Position numbers and translations under genes: made by a program. From positions 53,235 through 117,234 of the forward strand of contig QMVG01000003.1 in the NCBI GenBank assembly GCA_003660975.1: a stretch of DNA of 64,000 nt, given 5' to 3'. Origin of the DNA: Microcaldota archaeon (lineage in GTDB: Archaea > B1Sed10-29 > B47-G15). Positions 23,960-31,876 of the stretch are shown here, one piece after another (the first letter of the stretch is position 1; every line of letters begins with the position of its first letter). The notes below the pieces were generated by a model. It saw nothing but the letters and a program-made list of their open reading frames with translations. It was not told where the DNA came from and ran no database searches.

Positions 23960-24697
23960 ATGAAAGCTCAAAGCTCCTTGGAATATCTGGTGATTGTTGC
24001 AGTTGTTTTAGGCATTGTTGCAGCTGTTTCTTATTTCATGTTGAGTCCAGTGCCTGGCTTTCAAAAAAGCGGTTCTATTTCCATATGTAGGCAGGCAGCC
24101 ATAGAGTGCTATGCAAAAAAGCAGGTAAACCCAGAAGACCCATGCAAAAACTGTGACTCTGCCTGTTTGGATTCATCTGGCAATGAGCTTTTTGAAGGTG
24201 CTTTAAGGTGTTGCAAAGCCGGGAGGAGTTCTGCAATATATGAGGGCAGTCAGGAAAACTGTATGGAATCGCCTATTGCTGATTTTACATATGATTGTCA
24301 GGAAAATAGCGAAGGCATAACTGAATGTGATTTTGATGCGACAAGCAGTTATGACACTGATGGATATATCCAAACATATAGTTGGCAGGTTGATTTCTTA
24401 GATAGCGATAGGAATAGTTATAGGGCAACAGGGCCGTATATTTCACTTGCCTTGGAGGGAGGAAGGAATAGGGTTACTCTTACAGTCACAGACAATGATG
24501 GTCTAAGCGCTTCGAAATCTGAAGAGATTACAGGAAGTTATGGAAAGTTATCGCAGTGTTCACTGTATTTGACGCGAGAGGAATGCCAAAGTGACCCTGA
24601 TTGCAAGTGGTGTGACTTTACTGGCACACAATTTGATTACTGTACTTATTCCAGTTACTCATGTGAGTATGGGTCTCGACCACCATTGCTTCCCTAA
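23960..24697 (+). CDS. Class III signal-peptide surface protein with PKD-like domain
   Basis: MKAQSSLEYLVIVAVVLG is a class III signal. The mature part has a Cys-rich section (residues 40-90) and a PKD-like domain: FDATSSYDTDGYIQTYSW and VTLTVTDNDGLSAS. The C-terminus has paired cysteines (CQSDPDCKWCDF) similar to the end of the 22431-23414 protein. ATG 23960 is preferred over GTG 23957 because of a TATA-like AGATTTATTAA about 27 nt upstream. Confidence 0.8.
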   Translation: MKAQSSLEYLVIVAVVLGIVAAVSYFMLSPVPGFQKSGSISICRQAAIECYAKKQVNPEDPCKNCDSACLDSSGNELFEGALRCCKAGRSSAIYEGSQENCMESPIADFTYDCQENSEGITECDFDATSSYDTDGYIQTYSWQVDFLDSDRNSYRATGPYISLALEGGRNRVTLTVTDNDGLSASKSEEITGSYGKLSQCSLYLTREECQSDPDCKWCDFTGTQFDYCTYSSYSCEYGSRPPLLP

Positions 24698-24803
24698 ATT
24701 CCTCTGAGAATTTTAAACAGGAATATTATTATTTTTGTAATATTATTACAGGAATAATCAACAACGAAAGTTTTATAAATGATTTTTTCTTATTTTTTTC
24801 ACA

Positions 24804-25283
24804 ATGGCATTTTTAACAGAGATCATCAGTAAGTATGAAGAAGAGGCGAGGAGAAAAATAGAGGAAGCCAAAGAGTACAACAAAAGAAACAGGCCTGATG
24901 AAAGTATTTTCTTTGAATCGCCAAGAAGGAAGGCTGCTAGATATGAAACTGGCAAATCATACTCACCCCATGGCACAGGTGGAGGTACTGACGGAATATT
25001 TCTAAACTCACCTGTCCCTGCCTGCGACACTCAAAGTCAGGCCTCCACCGTGTCAAGACTTGAAAGAAAATTGAGCAATAAGCAAGGCATTTTAGCCATA
25101 GCAGAGGAAGCAATGTATGTTTCAGAACAGATTAAGAAAGATATGGAAAGCCAGGCAGAGCAGCCAGTTGCTGAAAACAGATTAGCTACAGGCAACAAGG
25201 GTCTGATCGAAAGGATTAGGTTTTTGGAGCAGGAAAATGAGAGATTGAGGGCAGAGTTAGAGAGGATTAAAAACAACCAATAA
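24804..25283 (+). CDS. Coiled-coil protein of unknown function (159 aa)
   Basis: A helical charged N-terminus (YEEEARRKIEEAKEYNKR) and a C-terminal leucine-zipper-like coiled coil (IRFLEQENERLRAELERIKNN) flank a low-complexity Gly/Ser/Pro middle. It is soluble and without a signal peptide. The TATA-like TTTTATAAAT is at 24770-24779. No family is recognised. Confidence 0.65.
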   Translation: MAFLTEIISKYEEEARRKIEEAKEYNKRNRPDESIFFESPRRKAARYETGKSYSPHGTGGGTDGIFLNSPVPACDTQSQASTVSRLERKLSNKQGILAIAEEAMYVSEQIKKDMESQAEQPVAENRLATGNKGLIERIRFLEQENERLRAELERIKNNQ

Positions 25284-25308
25284 AAAGATTAAAGTTCCAT
25301 ATTTAAAC

Positions 25309-25605
25309 ATGGCTCTACAGATTCTGGGCTTTCTAAATGATGAGAGATTAAAGCATCTAGTGATATTTTTACTGATTCTTTTAGCTGCTGTTGCCATAAT
25401 AACTGCCATTGTATATCCCCGTATTGAAGAAAGAAAAATAACATATGGTCCAGACAGCTACACGTTTTACAGAGGTTATTGTGAGTCAAGGACATCTGAG
25501 TGTTATAATATACACAGAGAAAATCCGAATTATGATTGTTCGTTTAGATGCCAGGTTTGCCTGAGAGTGGGCGAGACAGCATATAACAATTGCATTAATG
25601 CCTAA
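25309..25605 (+). CDS. Single-span protein with Cys-rich outer domain
   Basis: The 98-aa protein has one membrane segment (residues 16-36, LVIFLLILLAAVAIITAIVY) and then a short outer domain with five cysteines (YCESRTSECYNI, DCSFRCQVCL). The pattern is like the Cys-rich section of the two class III proteins nearby. It ends 4 nt before the tRNA gene on the other strand. Confidence 0.65.
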   Translation: MALQILGFLNDERLKHLVIFLLILLAAVAIITAIVYPRIEERKITYGPDSYTFYRGYCESRTSECYNIHRENPNYDCSFRCQVCLRVGETAYNNCINA

Positions 25606-25609
25606 TTGA

Positions 25610-25681
25610 TGGACCTGGGGGGATTTGAACCCCCGACCTCTCGCGTGCGAAGCGAGCGATCTACCGCTGATCTACAGGCCC
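25610..25681 (-). tRNA. tRNA-Ala (anticodon CGC)
   Basis: The reverse complement folds as a 72-nt cloverleaf: acceptor GGGCCTG/CAGGTCC, T-loop TTCAAAT, anticodon stem CTCGC/GCGAG and loop TTCGCAC with anticodon CGC. The G3-U70 pair, the alanine identity element, is present. CCA is not encoded. No intron. Confidence 0.95.
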
Positions 25682-25733
25682 TAAAACAGAATGTTTATTA
25701 TTTTAAGAGCTTAATAAAATAATGGGTGGTGTG

Positions 25734-26222
25734 ATGGACATAGAGGTTGTTAACATTGACAGGCCTGACAAGGCAGAGGTTATTATAGGTCAGGGCAATT
25801 TTTCCCTTAAGACCATAGACAATTTATATGATTCGATAGTTTCAAGCACGCCAGGTGTCAAATTTGGAGTTGCTATGAACGAGGCAAGTGAGAGAATTGT
25901 GAGGATAACGGGGAATGATGAGGAACTTGTTAACAAAGCTGCTGAAACAGTTAGAAAAATAGGGGCTGGTCATGTTTTCGTAGCTTTTGTTAGGGAAGCC
26001 TTCCCTATGCACGTTTTGCCAAGTATAAGGGCAATACCAACCGTCTGTAACATTTATGTAGCTACGAGTAATCCCTTGCAGGTTGTGGTAGGAATAACAG
26101 ATTTAGGAAGGTCAGTTTTGGGAGTAGTTGATGGTCCTGTCGTAGATAAAATAGAGGAAAAGGAAGATATTAAGAAAAGAAAGGAGATTCTCAAAAAAAT
26201 AGGTTTAATGCCTGAAGAGTGA
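25734..26222 (+). CDS. Adenosine-specific kinase family protein (DUF355)
   Basis: The sequence matches the small archaeal/thermophile DUF355 family known as adenosine-specific kinase: GVKFGVAMNEASERIVRITGND, GHVFVAFVREAFPMHVLPSIRAIPTVCNIYVAT, and QVVVGITDLGRSVLGVVDG. The length of about 162 aa is normal. ATG 25734, preceded by GGGTGGTG, is preferred over 25722. It is co-transcribed with the NAD(P)HX dehydratase gene. Confidence 0.88.
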   Translation: MDIEVVNIDRPDKAEVIIGQGNFSLKTIDNLYDSIVSSTPGVKFGVAMNEASERIVRITGNDEELVNKAAETVRKIGAGHVFVAFVREAFPMHVLPSIRAIPTVCNIYVATSNPLQVVVGITDLGRSVLGVVDGPVVDKIEEKEDIKKRKEILKKIGLMPEE

Positions 26223-26226
26223 GTGA

Positions 26227-26961
26227 ATGAAAAGAGGGGAGCACAAAGGGGAAAACGGATATGTTATGATAGTAGCAGCAGACCCCCTTTATGTGGGTGC
26301 TCCTGCTCTCTCTGCCTTGGCTGCCTTGAGGTCTGGTTGTGATTTAGCTGTAATCGCTGCTCCAGAGAAGATGGCATATGCTATAAATGCCATTTCACCA
26401 GATATTGTTACCATTAAATTAAAAGGAGATTATTTGAAAACCTCCCATATAAAAGATATCCTCCAGAGTGTTCACTTTGATGTTTTGCTTATAGGTCCTG
26501 GTCTTGGTAGAAGGAAGGCATCCCTCGATGCTGCCAGCACACTCATGAAGTGGCAAGGTCCAAAAGTGATAGACGCTACTGCTATTGATGTAATGCCAGA
26601 AGGATGTGGGAATTGTGTTATAACACCACATCAGGAGGAGTATAGAAGAAACTTTGGGAATTTTGATATAAAAAGGGTCGCAAGAGAGGATTTTGTGGTG
26701 CTGAGAAAGGGAAAGATAGATGAAGTCAGTGATGGCAAGCGCTTGTTTAAGAACAAGACAGGGAATAATGCCATGACAGTGGGAGGCACTGGTGATGTTC
26801 TTGCTGGCTTAGTTGCAGGTTTCATAGCACAGGGATATCCTCTTTATGAAGCAGCATGCAAGGCCGCATTCCTAAATGGCAAGGCTGGAGAAAGGGCTTT
26901 TAAGAAACATGGCTATAGCTTGCTGGCATCTGACCTTTTAGATGAAATTATTGTAAAGTGA
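26227..26961 (+). CDS. nnrD: ADP-dependent (S)-NAD(P)H-hydrate dehydratase
   Basis: Ribokinase-fold repair enzyme that dehydrates damaged NAD(P)HX. Motifs: HKGENGYVMIVAAD near the start, LLIGPGLGRR, TPHQEEYRRNFG and the anion hole NAMTVGGTGDVLAGLVAGF. This is the stand-alone C-terminal domain of YjeF; the epimerase domain is absent. At 244 aa it is somewhat short for the family, with a trimmed middle. The gene starts 4 nt after the kinase-like gene. Confidence 0.88.
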   Translation: MKRGEHKGENGYVMIVAADPLYVGAPALSALAALRSGCDLAVIAAPEKMAYAINAISPDIVTIKLKGDYLKTSHIKDILQSVHFDVLLIGPGLGRRKASLDAASTLMKWQGPKVIDATAIDVMPEGCGNCVITPHQEEYRRNFGNFDIKRVAREDFVVLRKGKIDEVSDGKRLFKNKTGNNAMTVGGTGDVLAGLVAGFIAQGYPLYEAACKAAFLNGKAGERAFKKHGYSLLASDLLDEIIVK

Positions 26962-26996
26962 AAAGTTTATAAAAGATAATTGCAGTAATTTAGTCT

Positions 26997-27212
26997 ATGA
27001 TATCAATCGGAAAGGCGATAAATGATTTTATAACTGGCCTACAGCACACTATCATGTTTTTCATAACGCTATTTCTTTTCATTTTCGTGGTTGGAGAATG
27101 GTACGGCGTTACTTACAGGCATATGCCAATGTTTTGGTGGCCTGTTTATTTGTTAATAATAGCACTGGTCGTTTACATAATCCTTGACTTGCAAAAGGAA
27201 GCTAAGAAGTGA
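26997..27212 (+). CDS. Small two-span membrane protein (71 aa)
   Basis: Two membrane helices (residues 17-33 and 46-62) are joined by an aromatic loop (GEWYGVTYRHMPMFWW). A basic tail ends the protein. The downstream gene starts just after the stop, so the two form an operon. No family is recognised. Confidence 0.65.
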   Translation: MISIGKAINDFITGLQHTIMFFITLFLFIFVVGEWYGVTYRHMPMFWWPVYLLIIALVVYIILDLQKEAKK

Positions 27213-27216
27213 TGTT

Positions 27217-27564
27217 GTGGCTGGTTCAGAAGAGAATAAGCACTATGAGATAGCAGATGAAGTACTCGAAAATATATTTCTTGAAAGCGTTCAAAACTTG
27301 TTTCTAGAGAAGGACATAGTTAGAAAGATAGAGGACAGGATAAGGCAGAAGACCATACAGATACTAGAGGTCTTCCCAGACGTTGATTTTGACTGGCTTT
27401 TATACGCCTTTGAACAGGACGATGAGGAAGCTGTTATTGAGGCTTTGGGAAAGGAGCCAAGTCAGGAGGAGTTCGATTTTCTTGTGCAGCAATTGGACTC
27501 AATAAATGCCCTAAATTTTTTGAGGCAGATGGCTCTTGAGAGGGAAAAAAGAGTAAAGAAATAA
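27217..27564 (+). CDS. Acidic helical protein of unknown function
   Basis: The frame is open from 27184, but GTG at 27217 follows the upstream stop in the same TGATGTTGTG arrangement as the gene at 10913, giving 115 aa (AGSEENKHYEIADEVLE...). The product is strongly acidic and helical, without membrane segments. It may partner with the small membrane protein upstream. No family is recognised. Confidence 0.6.
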   Translation: MAGSEENKHYEIADEVLENIFLESVQNLFLEKDIVRKIEDRIRQKTIQILEVFPDVDFDWLLYAFEQDDEEAVIEALGKEPSQEEFDFLVQQLDSINALNFLRQMALEREKRVKK

Positions 27565-27588
27565 ACTTATACCCCTTTTTGCATAATA

Positions 27589-27660
27589 GCTCTGCTGCGA
27601 TGAAGACACCAGGCTCTCTGAGCTACCAGCTGTGAAGAAGATTTTGAGTGCAGAGCAGCG
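27589..27660 (+). ncRNA. Possible box C/D-like small RNA
   Basis: GCTCTGC at 27589-27595 pairs with GCAGAGC at 27651-27657 to close a 70-nt loop. Inside are GCGATGA (one mismatch to the C box RUGAUGA), CTGA at the D' position, and GTGAAGA at C' (one mismatch). The final D box is not canonical (TTGA). A TATA-like AACTTATAC lies about 22-25 nt before the stem. Boxes are imperfect, so the call is tentative. Confidence 0.3.
27649..27659 (+). repeat. 11-bp direct repeat, left copy
   Basis: TGCAGAGCAGC occurs here, at the 3' end of the possible small RNA, and again at 28537-28547. GA(G/A) precedes both copies. Between them lie the HTH gene and the 45-aa membrane peptide. A duplicated RNA 3' end would fit site-specific integration, but no integrase is seen. 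Confidence 0.35.
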
Positions 27661-27772
27661 AGAACCTACGCCAGTAAGATTGACATTACAATTATTGTTC
27701 TTTTTATAATTTACAAAGAAAGTTCTTTTTTCATACGTATGAAATTAAATAATAGAAAAAGTTAATAATATT

Positions 27773-28159
27773 ATGGCAATGAAGGTTGATAAGTTAACAG
27801 AACTTAAGGTTATCTTAAAAAAGAAACAAAAGCCAGAGAAGATACTTAATACCATTTTTTTATTCTTGGGTTTCAAAAATACAGAAATTAAACTTTATAA
27901 ATTGCTCTTAAATAAAAAACTCACTATAAATCAAATTAAAAAGCGAATGAATGTAACTGAGAGAACAATTAGAGGGCACATAAATTCTCTTTTGGAAAAG
28001 CAATTGATAACAAGGAAAGTAGTAACGGAAGGAAAAAGGTTAAAGTATGTTTATTCTTCTGTTCCTATTGCGAAAGCGTGGCAAATAATTAAGAAGCAGA
28101 TTGATAAGACAATGGAAGAAACAAATAGAGTGTTTGAAAAGATGAATTTGTTATCTTAA
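27773..28159 (+). CDS. Winged-helix transcriptional regulator (TrmB/MarR-like)
   Basis: The 128-aa protein has a clear winged helix: NTEIKLYKLLLNKKLTINQIKKRMNVTERTIRGHINSLLEKQLITRKVVTEG. A C-terminal helix (IIKKQIDKTMEETNRVF) could dimerise. Base composition is AT-rich compared with the core genes. It lies in the accessory patch and probably regulates nearby small genes. A TATA-like GAAATTAAATAATAG precedes it. Confidence 0.75.
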   Translation: MAMKVDKLTELKVILKKKQKPEKILNTIFLFLGFKNTEIKLYKLLLNKKLTINQIKKRMNVTERTIRGHINSLLEKQLITRKVVTEGKRLKYVYSSVPIAKAWQIIKKQIDKTMEETNRVFEKMNLLS

Positions 28160-28317
28160 TTTTTTAACATGGTTTTTTGTATTTTGAATAGTTTTGGTGG
28201 TCCTTTTTAATTTTCTAGTTTAACCAAAAGTATTTTAAATAAGAAAGCACCTATGAATAATCAACTGCATAGATATGAAAAAATTATTTCATATTTAATT
28301 TATTTGGAGGTGAAAAA

Positions 28318-28455
28318 ATGATTGACACGTCAACATTGGCTTTAACAGACCCCTTAGTAATTGGGATTGCTATTGTTGTTATTTTAGCAATAATTGGGGC
28401 TATATTGTATTATACAGGGAATTTGAGCAAATTGACAGAAAAATTAGGATTTTAA
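28318..28455 (+). CDS. 45-residue single-span membrane peptide
   Basis: ATG 28318 is preceded at ideal distance by GGAGGTGA, one of the best ribosome binding sites in the window. The product MIDTSTLALTDPLVIGIAIV... has one membrane helix (residues 13-34) and a short basic C-terminus. The mRNA leader, from a TATA-like ATTTTAAATAAG near 28231-28242, would be about 50 nt. The size resembles phage coat proteins and small toxins, but no family is recognised. Confidence 0.6.
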   Translation: MIDTSTLALTDPLVIGIAIVVILAIIGAILYYTGNLSKLTEKLGF

Positions 28456-28536
28456 ACAAATCTATTAAAATTTTATTTTTTCCTTTTTTATATAAGCTTG
28501 GAGAGTAGCAGGCAACTGATTACGATTACTTACGAA

Positions 28537-28547
28537 TGCAGAGCAGC
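28537..28547 (+). repeat. 11-bp direct repeat, right copy
   Basis: Second copy of TGCAGAGCAGC (see 27649-27659). The rest of the 28456-28608 gap holds a TATA-like ATTTATAAGG upstream of the HicB gene and nothing else recognised. Confidence 0.35.
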
Positions 28548-28608
28548 TTCCTTGCTTTCAATTGAAAGATTTATAAGGTTTCAATTGTTATAATAATGTG
28601 GTGAGTAT

Positions 28609-28866
28609 ATGCAGGTTCCCTTACCTATTGTGATATCTAAAGAAGGGAAATGGTTTGTAGCATCTTGCCCTGTTTTAGGTATTGCCACACAAGGCAAAAC
28701 AGAGCAAGAAGTTAAAGCAATGATGGAAGAGTTAATCAATGACTATTTTAAGGATAAAGATACCCCGAAACCAAAGATAAGTACTATGATGCAAATTACT
28801 ATCACAAATATTCTTGTAAATATCCCAAAACGTGTTTTTTATGCCAAAACTACGCGTTCTTCCTAA
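28609..28866 (+). CDS. hicB: HicB-like antitoxin
   Basis: The 85-aa protein opens with the HicB partial RNase H-like fold: LPIVISKEGKWFVASCPVLGIATQGKTEQEVKAMMEELI. The C-terminal DNA-binding region is short and basic. It overlaps the HicA gene by 26 nt. The antitoxin-first order is a known variant of the usual hicA-hicB order. Confidence 0.8.
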   Translation: MQVPLPIVISKEGKWFVASCPVLGIATQGKTEQEVKAMMEELINDYFKDKDTPKPKISTMMQITITNILVNIPKRVFYAKTTRSS

Positions 28867-29062
28867 GCGTAAGGTCATTGAAATTCTTAAAAATAATGGA
28901 TTTAAGAAAGTCAGATCAGGCAAACACATAACATTCAAAAGAAAAGACGAGGGTGGCCATATATTGACAACATGGGTACCGCACCATAAAGAGATTACGG
29001 TATTCGTTATAGAACATATAATCAAACAGACAAGGAAATCACGAGATGAGTTTGAAATTTAA
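28841..29062 (+). CDS. hicA: HicA-like mRNA interferase toxin
   Basis: A dsRBD-like toxin of about 73 aa: KRKVIEILKNNGFKKVRSGKHITFKRKDEGG, with the conserved His after SGK that is needed for RNA cleavage, and a C-terminal helix (VIEHIIKQTRKSRDEF). ATG 28841 (MPKLRVLPKRK) is chosen; the frame is open from 28832. The gene is translationally coupled to hicB. Confidence 0.85.
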   Translation: MPKLRVLPKRKVIEILKNNGFKKVRSGKHITFKRKDEGGHILTTWVPHHKEITVFVIEHIIKQTRKSRDEFEI

Positions 29063-29149
29063 TAATTTATACACTAAGACTCTCGGTTTATTATTTACTA
29101 ATGTTTATCACAGCAAATCTTTTTAAGTGTGGATGTATTATTGCAGTGT

Positions 29150-29782
29150 ATGATAGATGTTAACGCCATCACCTCTGGATTTTCATGGGAAACTGCATAT
29201 GTAACGCTACGGCCTTTGTTTTTCTTTCTTATGGGCATGGTTTTGTATTCTATTTTTATCTATAAAATGTACAGGTTTGTTGCCAGCAGAGACCTTTTTG
29301 GTAAGAAGGGCAGATATCAGAGCATAAGAGACAGGATAGACACTGGAAAGGGCAGCATAAAAAGAGCAGTATTGCGCTTTCTTGAATACATCTTTTTGTT
29401 TCCTTTTCTCGTTTTTATCTTCTTTGCGTTCTTTTTTATTATGCTTGTGTTCCTCTCTAAAAACCCAAATGTTGAAAATCTAATGCTTGTGGCTATGGCC
29501 ATTGTGGGGGCGGTTAGAATAAGCTCCTACTATTCAGAAGACCTTTCAAGAGATTTAGCTAAGATGCTCCCTTTTGCCGTTCTTGGTTTGTACATAACAG
29601 AGATATACCCGTTCTCATTTTCAAATTCCATAGACGCAGTGCTAATAGCTCTAAATAACACATCACTTTGGGTAATGCTTCTATACTATCTTATTTTTAT
29701 AATACTGCTTGAATTTTCAATGCGTGTGTTGTACCTAATCTACTCAAAGCTTAGCTCTGGCTATGAAATACCAGAAAGCTGA
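29150..29782 (+). CDS. Multi-span membrane protein of unknown function
   Basis: About five or six membrane helices are seen, with a basic cytoplasmic loop (GKKGRYQSIRDRIDTGKGSIKRA). ATG 29150 is preferred to the upstream GTG at 29129 because a TATA-like TCTTTTTAAG lies 27 nt before it. The 211-aa product has no recognised family. Confidence 0.65.
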   Translation: MIDVNAITSGFSWETAYVTLRPLFFFLMGMVLYSIFIYKMYRFVASRDLFGKKGRYQSIRDRIDTGKGSIKRAVLRFLEYIFLFPFLVFIFFAFFFIMLVFLSKNPNVENLMLVAMAIVGAVRISSYYSEDLSRDLAKMLPFAVLGLYITEIYPFSFSNSIDAVLIALNNTSLWVMLLYYLIFIILLEFSMRVLYLIYSKLSSGYEIPES

Positions 29783-29783
29783 T

Positions 29784-29987
29784 TTACTTTATGTAAGCTG
29801 AGTAGAGAGGTTTTACTGCTGCCAATACAGATAACAATAGCCAATACCACTTGTATTCAATTACTATGTCAGGTATCAAAGCAGCCACAAAGAAAGCAAA
29901 TAAGAAAGCAGACAGCTTTACAAAGCTAATGTCAATTGCCTTCAATTTTTTAACTTTTTCATCAAAGTATTTACACATATGGAACAC
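29784..29987 (-). CDS. Small membrane protein (67 aa)
   Basis: Two hydrophobic helices follow a basic N-terminus. The start is GTG 29987 (or ATG 29978). The TATA-like element at 30008-30016 could serve this gene and the divergent TPR gene. It ends 2 nt from the stop of the convergent membrane gene. Unknown family. Confidence 0.6.
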   Translation of the reverse strand: MFHMCKYFDEKVKKLKAIDISFVKLSAFLFAFFVAALIPDIVIEYKWYWLLLSVLAAVKPLYSAYIK

Positions 29988-30007
29988 CCTTTATCTGCAA
30001 GCATTTA

Positions 30008-30016
30008 GTTTTTAAA
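30008..30016. promoter_or_regulatory. Shared TATA-like element between divergent genes
   Basis: GTTTTTAAA lies about 27 nt before ATG 30040 on the plus strand and about 25 nt before GTG 29987 on the minus strand. One AT-rich element may therefore serve both directions. Confidence 0.35.
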
Positions 30017-30039
30017 TACCTATGTCTTATATTAGCTAT

Positions 30040-31395
30040 ATGAGGTTTTACATTGTAGCGTTGCTGTTATTCTCTTTGATGGGAAGTGCAGCGGCAGATA
30101 TATGTAGCGGAAATATGAGCATTGCCGCCCTGTACTATGACAGTGGAAGGACATCGCTTGCTGCTTCGAGCTATCAAAGAGCTGCCATTTGTTTTGAGAA
30201 GGATAAAAATTATTACCTGGCCTACGATAACTATGAAAATGCTGCTAATCTTTACTTGTCTCTGGGAGAATACGATAAGGCAGTGGCCAATTACATAAAT
30301 GCTTCTTCAAATGCCGAGAGAGTTGGACGGTTGAGAGAGGCAGGAAATTTTTATACACTGGCTGCAGATACTGAAATGAAAAAAAGGAAAAGTAGCAGTG
30401 ATTTAATTTTCCAGTTCTACGACGCTGCTATTAAAGATTATCAAGATGCCAATGAGAGGAAGCTTGCGATAAGTGTTGCAGAGAAAGCTCTTAACTTCTC
30501 AATTGAGACGGGCAATGTAAACGCCTCCCTGCATTACTTTGACAAGCTTTCATCTCTTCACGCTCTTATGAGAGATTATAAAAGTGCTTGCTATTACCTG
30601 AAAGAAAAAGCAGTGTATATGGAGAAGGAGAATGAGGGTTATGAAGATACAGCAGATGCTTATTTTGAAGCAGCAAGGTGCTATTTGGAGGAGTTAGAGA
30701 ACAGAAGCCTTTGCTCTGAAAATGTGGAAAAAGCCAAAGCTGTCGTTCTCGGAAGGAATGCAGGTCTTGAAGCCTTTTACGAGGCGGGCATTGCCAACTG
30801 TTATAAGGGAAGCAGAGACCAGCTTCATGCTTATGCTTGTTTCAAGCACATGAGAAAATCAGCAGAGCTATATGAGAAAATGGGGAATTTATCAGCAGCT
30901 GCGGACAAGTATAAAGAATCAGCTGAATGTTTTTCACTTGTGAAAGACATCTCGGAGATGGCTAAATCTGAAGTAAAGGAAAGTTATCTAAAATGCATAT
31001 CTCTTTATTCTGCTCTAAGCTACGATGCACAGATTAAAGGAAACAGCAATAAGGCCTCCCAATACGCTGAATTGATGAAGGCATGTGCCAAAGGCCGTGA
31101 TGACTGGAAAGCTTTTGAGAGTTTTTTGAATAATTATATATATGCATTGCAAACAGGAGAAAACATATCTGAATATGATATAAAGACACTTATTAGCAAC
31201 CCTTCCTCCCCCATAGCTGTTAATAAAACAGCAGAGCAGCCAGTTAGCAGCCAGACAGAGAAGGAGGATTATTCATGGCTTTACGTCTCGCTGATTGTTT
31301 TGGTGCTAATAGTGGTCTCAGCGCTCTATTTCCTGCTGGGCAAAAAAGGGAAGAAAGAGGAAATCAAGAAAAAGAATGAGCTGGATTTCGCATAA
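30040..31395 (+). CDS. TPR-repeat surface protein with C-terminal membrane anchor
   Basis: The signal peptide MRFYIVALLLFSLMGSAAA is followed by about 350 residues of TPR/SNAP-like helical repeats (YYLAYDNYENAANLYLSLGEYDKAVANYINAS...) with scattered cysteines. A membrane helix (residues about 418-436, YVSLIVLVLIVVSALYFLL) and a Lys-rich cytoplasmic tail end the protein. It should sit outside the membrane as a protein-binding scaffold. ATG 30040 fits the TATA spacing better than 30022. Confidence 0.75.
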   Translation: MRFYIVALLLFSLMGSAAADICSGNMSIAALYYDSGRTSLAASSYQRAAICFEKDKNYYLAYDNYENAANLYLSLGEYDKAVANYINASSNAERVGRLREAGNFYTLAADTEMKKRKSSSDLIFQFYDAAIKDYQDANERKLAISVAEKALNFSIETGNVNASLHYFDKLSSLHALMRDYKSACYYLKEKAVYMEKENEGYEDTADAYFEAARCYLEELENRSLCSENVEKAKAVVLGRNAGLEAFYEAGIANCYKGSRDQLHAYACFKHMRKSAELYEKMGNLSAAADKYKESAECFSLVKDISEMAKSEVKESYLKCISLYSALSYDAQIKGNSNKASQYAELMKACAKGRDDWKAFESFLNNYIYALQTGENISEYDIKTLISNPSSPIAVNKTAEQPVSSQTEKEDYSWLYVSLIVLVLIVVSALYFLLGKKGKKEEIKKKNELDFA

Positions 31396-31440
31396 TAAAC
31401 TTTAAAAAGCCCTTATCACTTCTAGTATGGGGGTGTGTCT

Positions 31441-31689
31441 ATGCTTGACGAAAAGAGGATTGCTCTTGCAGCTGGCGTGAGCTGGGCAGTTTTTATGCTC
31501 TTTCTGTGGACCGGTGTTTATTTCTTTAACTACGGCACTGAGCTCATGCTTGTTTTCAGCAGTATATACCTGGGCTTTGATGCAAGTATGGCCGGGCTTT
31601 TGCTTGGTATGATATGGGGGTTCGTAGACATCTTTATAGGTGCTTACATCTTTGCCTATATCTACAACTGGCTCGGCAAGAAAAAGTAA
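31441..31689 (+). CDS. Small three-span membrane protein
   Basis: The 82-aa protein has three hydrophobic helices with glycine-rich packing (GFDASMAGLLLGMIWGFVDIFIGAYIFAYIYNWLGKK). The C-terminus is basic. GGGGGTG at 31429-31435 is the ribosome binding site for ATG 31441. Similar bacteriophage-holin-like small proteins of unknown function occur in archaea. The 3' end is 13 nt from the 5S rRNA gene. Confidence 0.65.
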   Translation: MLDEKRIALAAGVSWAVFMLFLWTGVYFFNYGTELMLVFSSIYLGFDASMAGLLLGMIWGFVDIFIGAYIFAYIYNWLGKKK

Positions 31690-31702
31690 AACAAGAGCAG
31701 GT

Positions 31703-31821
31703 GCCTAGGCAGCTTACTGTCCTTCCCGCACAGAAGTGCAGTACCAGACAGTACGCAGGAGGGCTTAACTTCCGGGTTCGGCATGAGTCCGGGTGTTTCC
31801 CCTCCGCTATGGCCGCCAGGC
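31703..31821 (-). rRNA. rrf: 5S rRNA
   Basis: The reverse complement starts GCCTGGCGGCCATAGCGGAG and contains ACTCATGCCGAACCCGGAAG, the hallmark of loop B/C in 5S rRNA. The ends pair (GCCTGG with CTAGGC). It lies 28 kb from the 16S-23S operon, so it is transcribed separately. Confidence 0.93.
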
Positions 31822-31876
31822 GTTATCTTTTTGATTTAAGTATTATATAAACTTATCTATATTCTGCAAAAGATTA

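Noticed and set aside
28272-28296. Seven-codon leader peptide (MKKLFHI) before the 45-aa peptide
   Set aside because: Too short to tell from chance, no regulatory stem was recognised around it.
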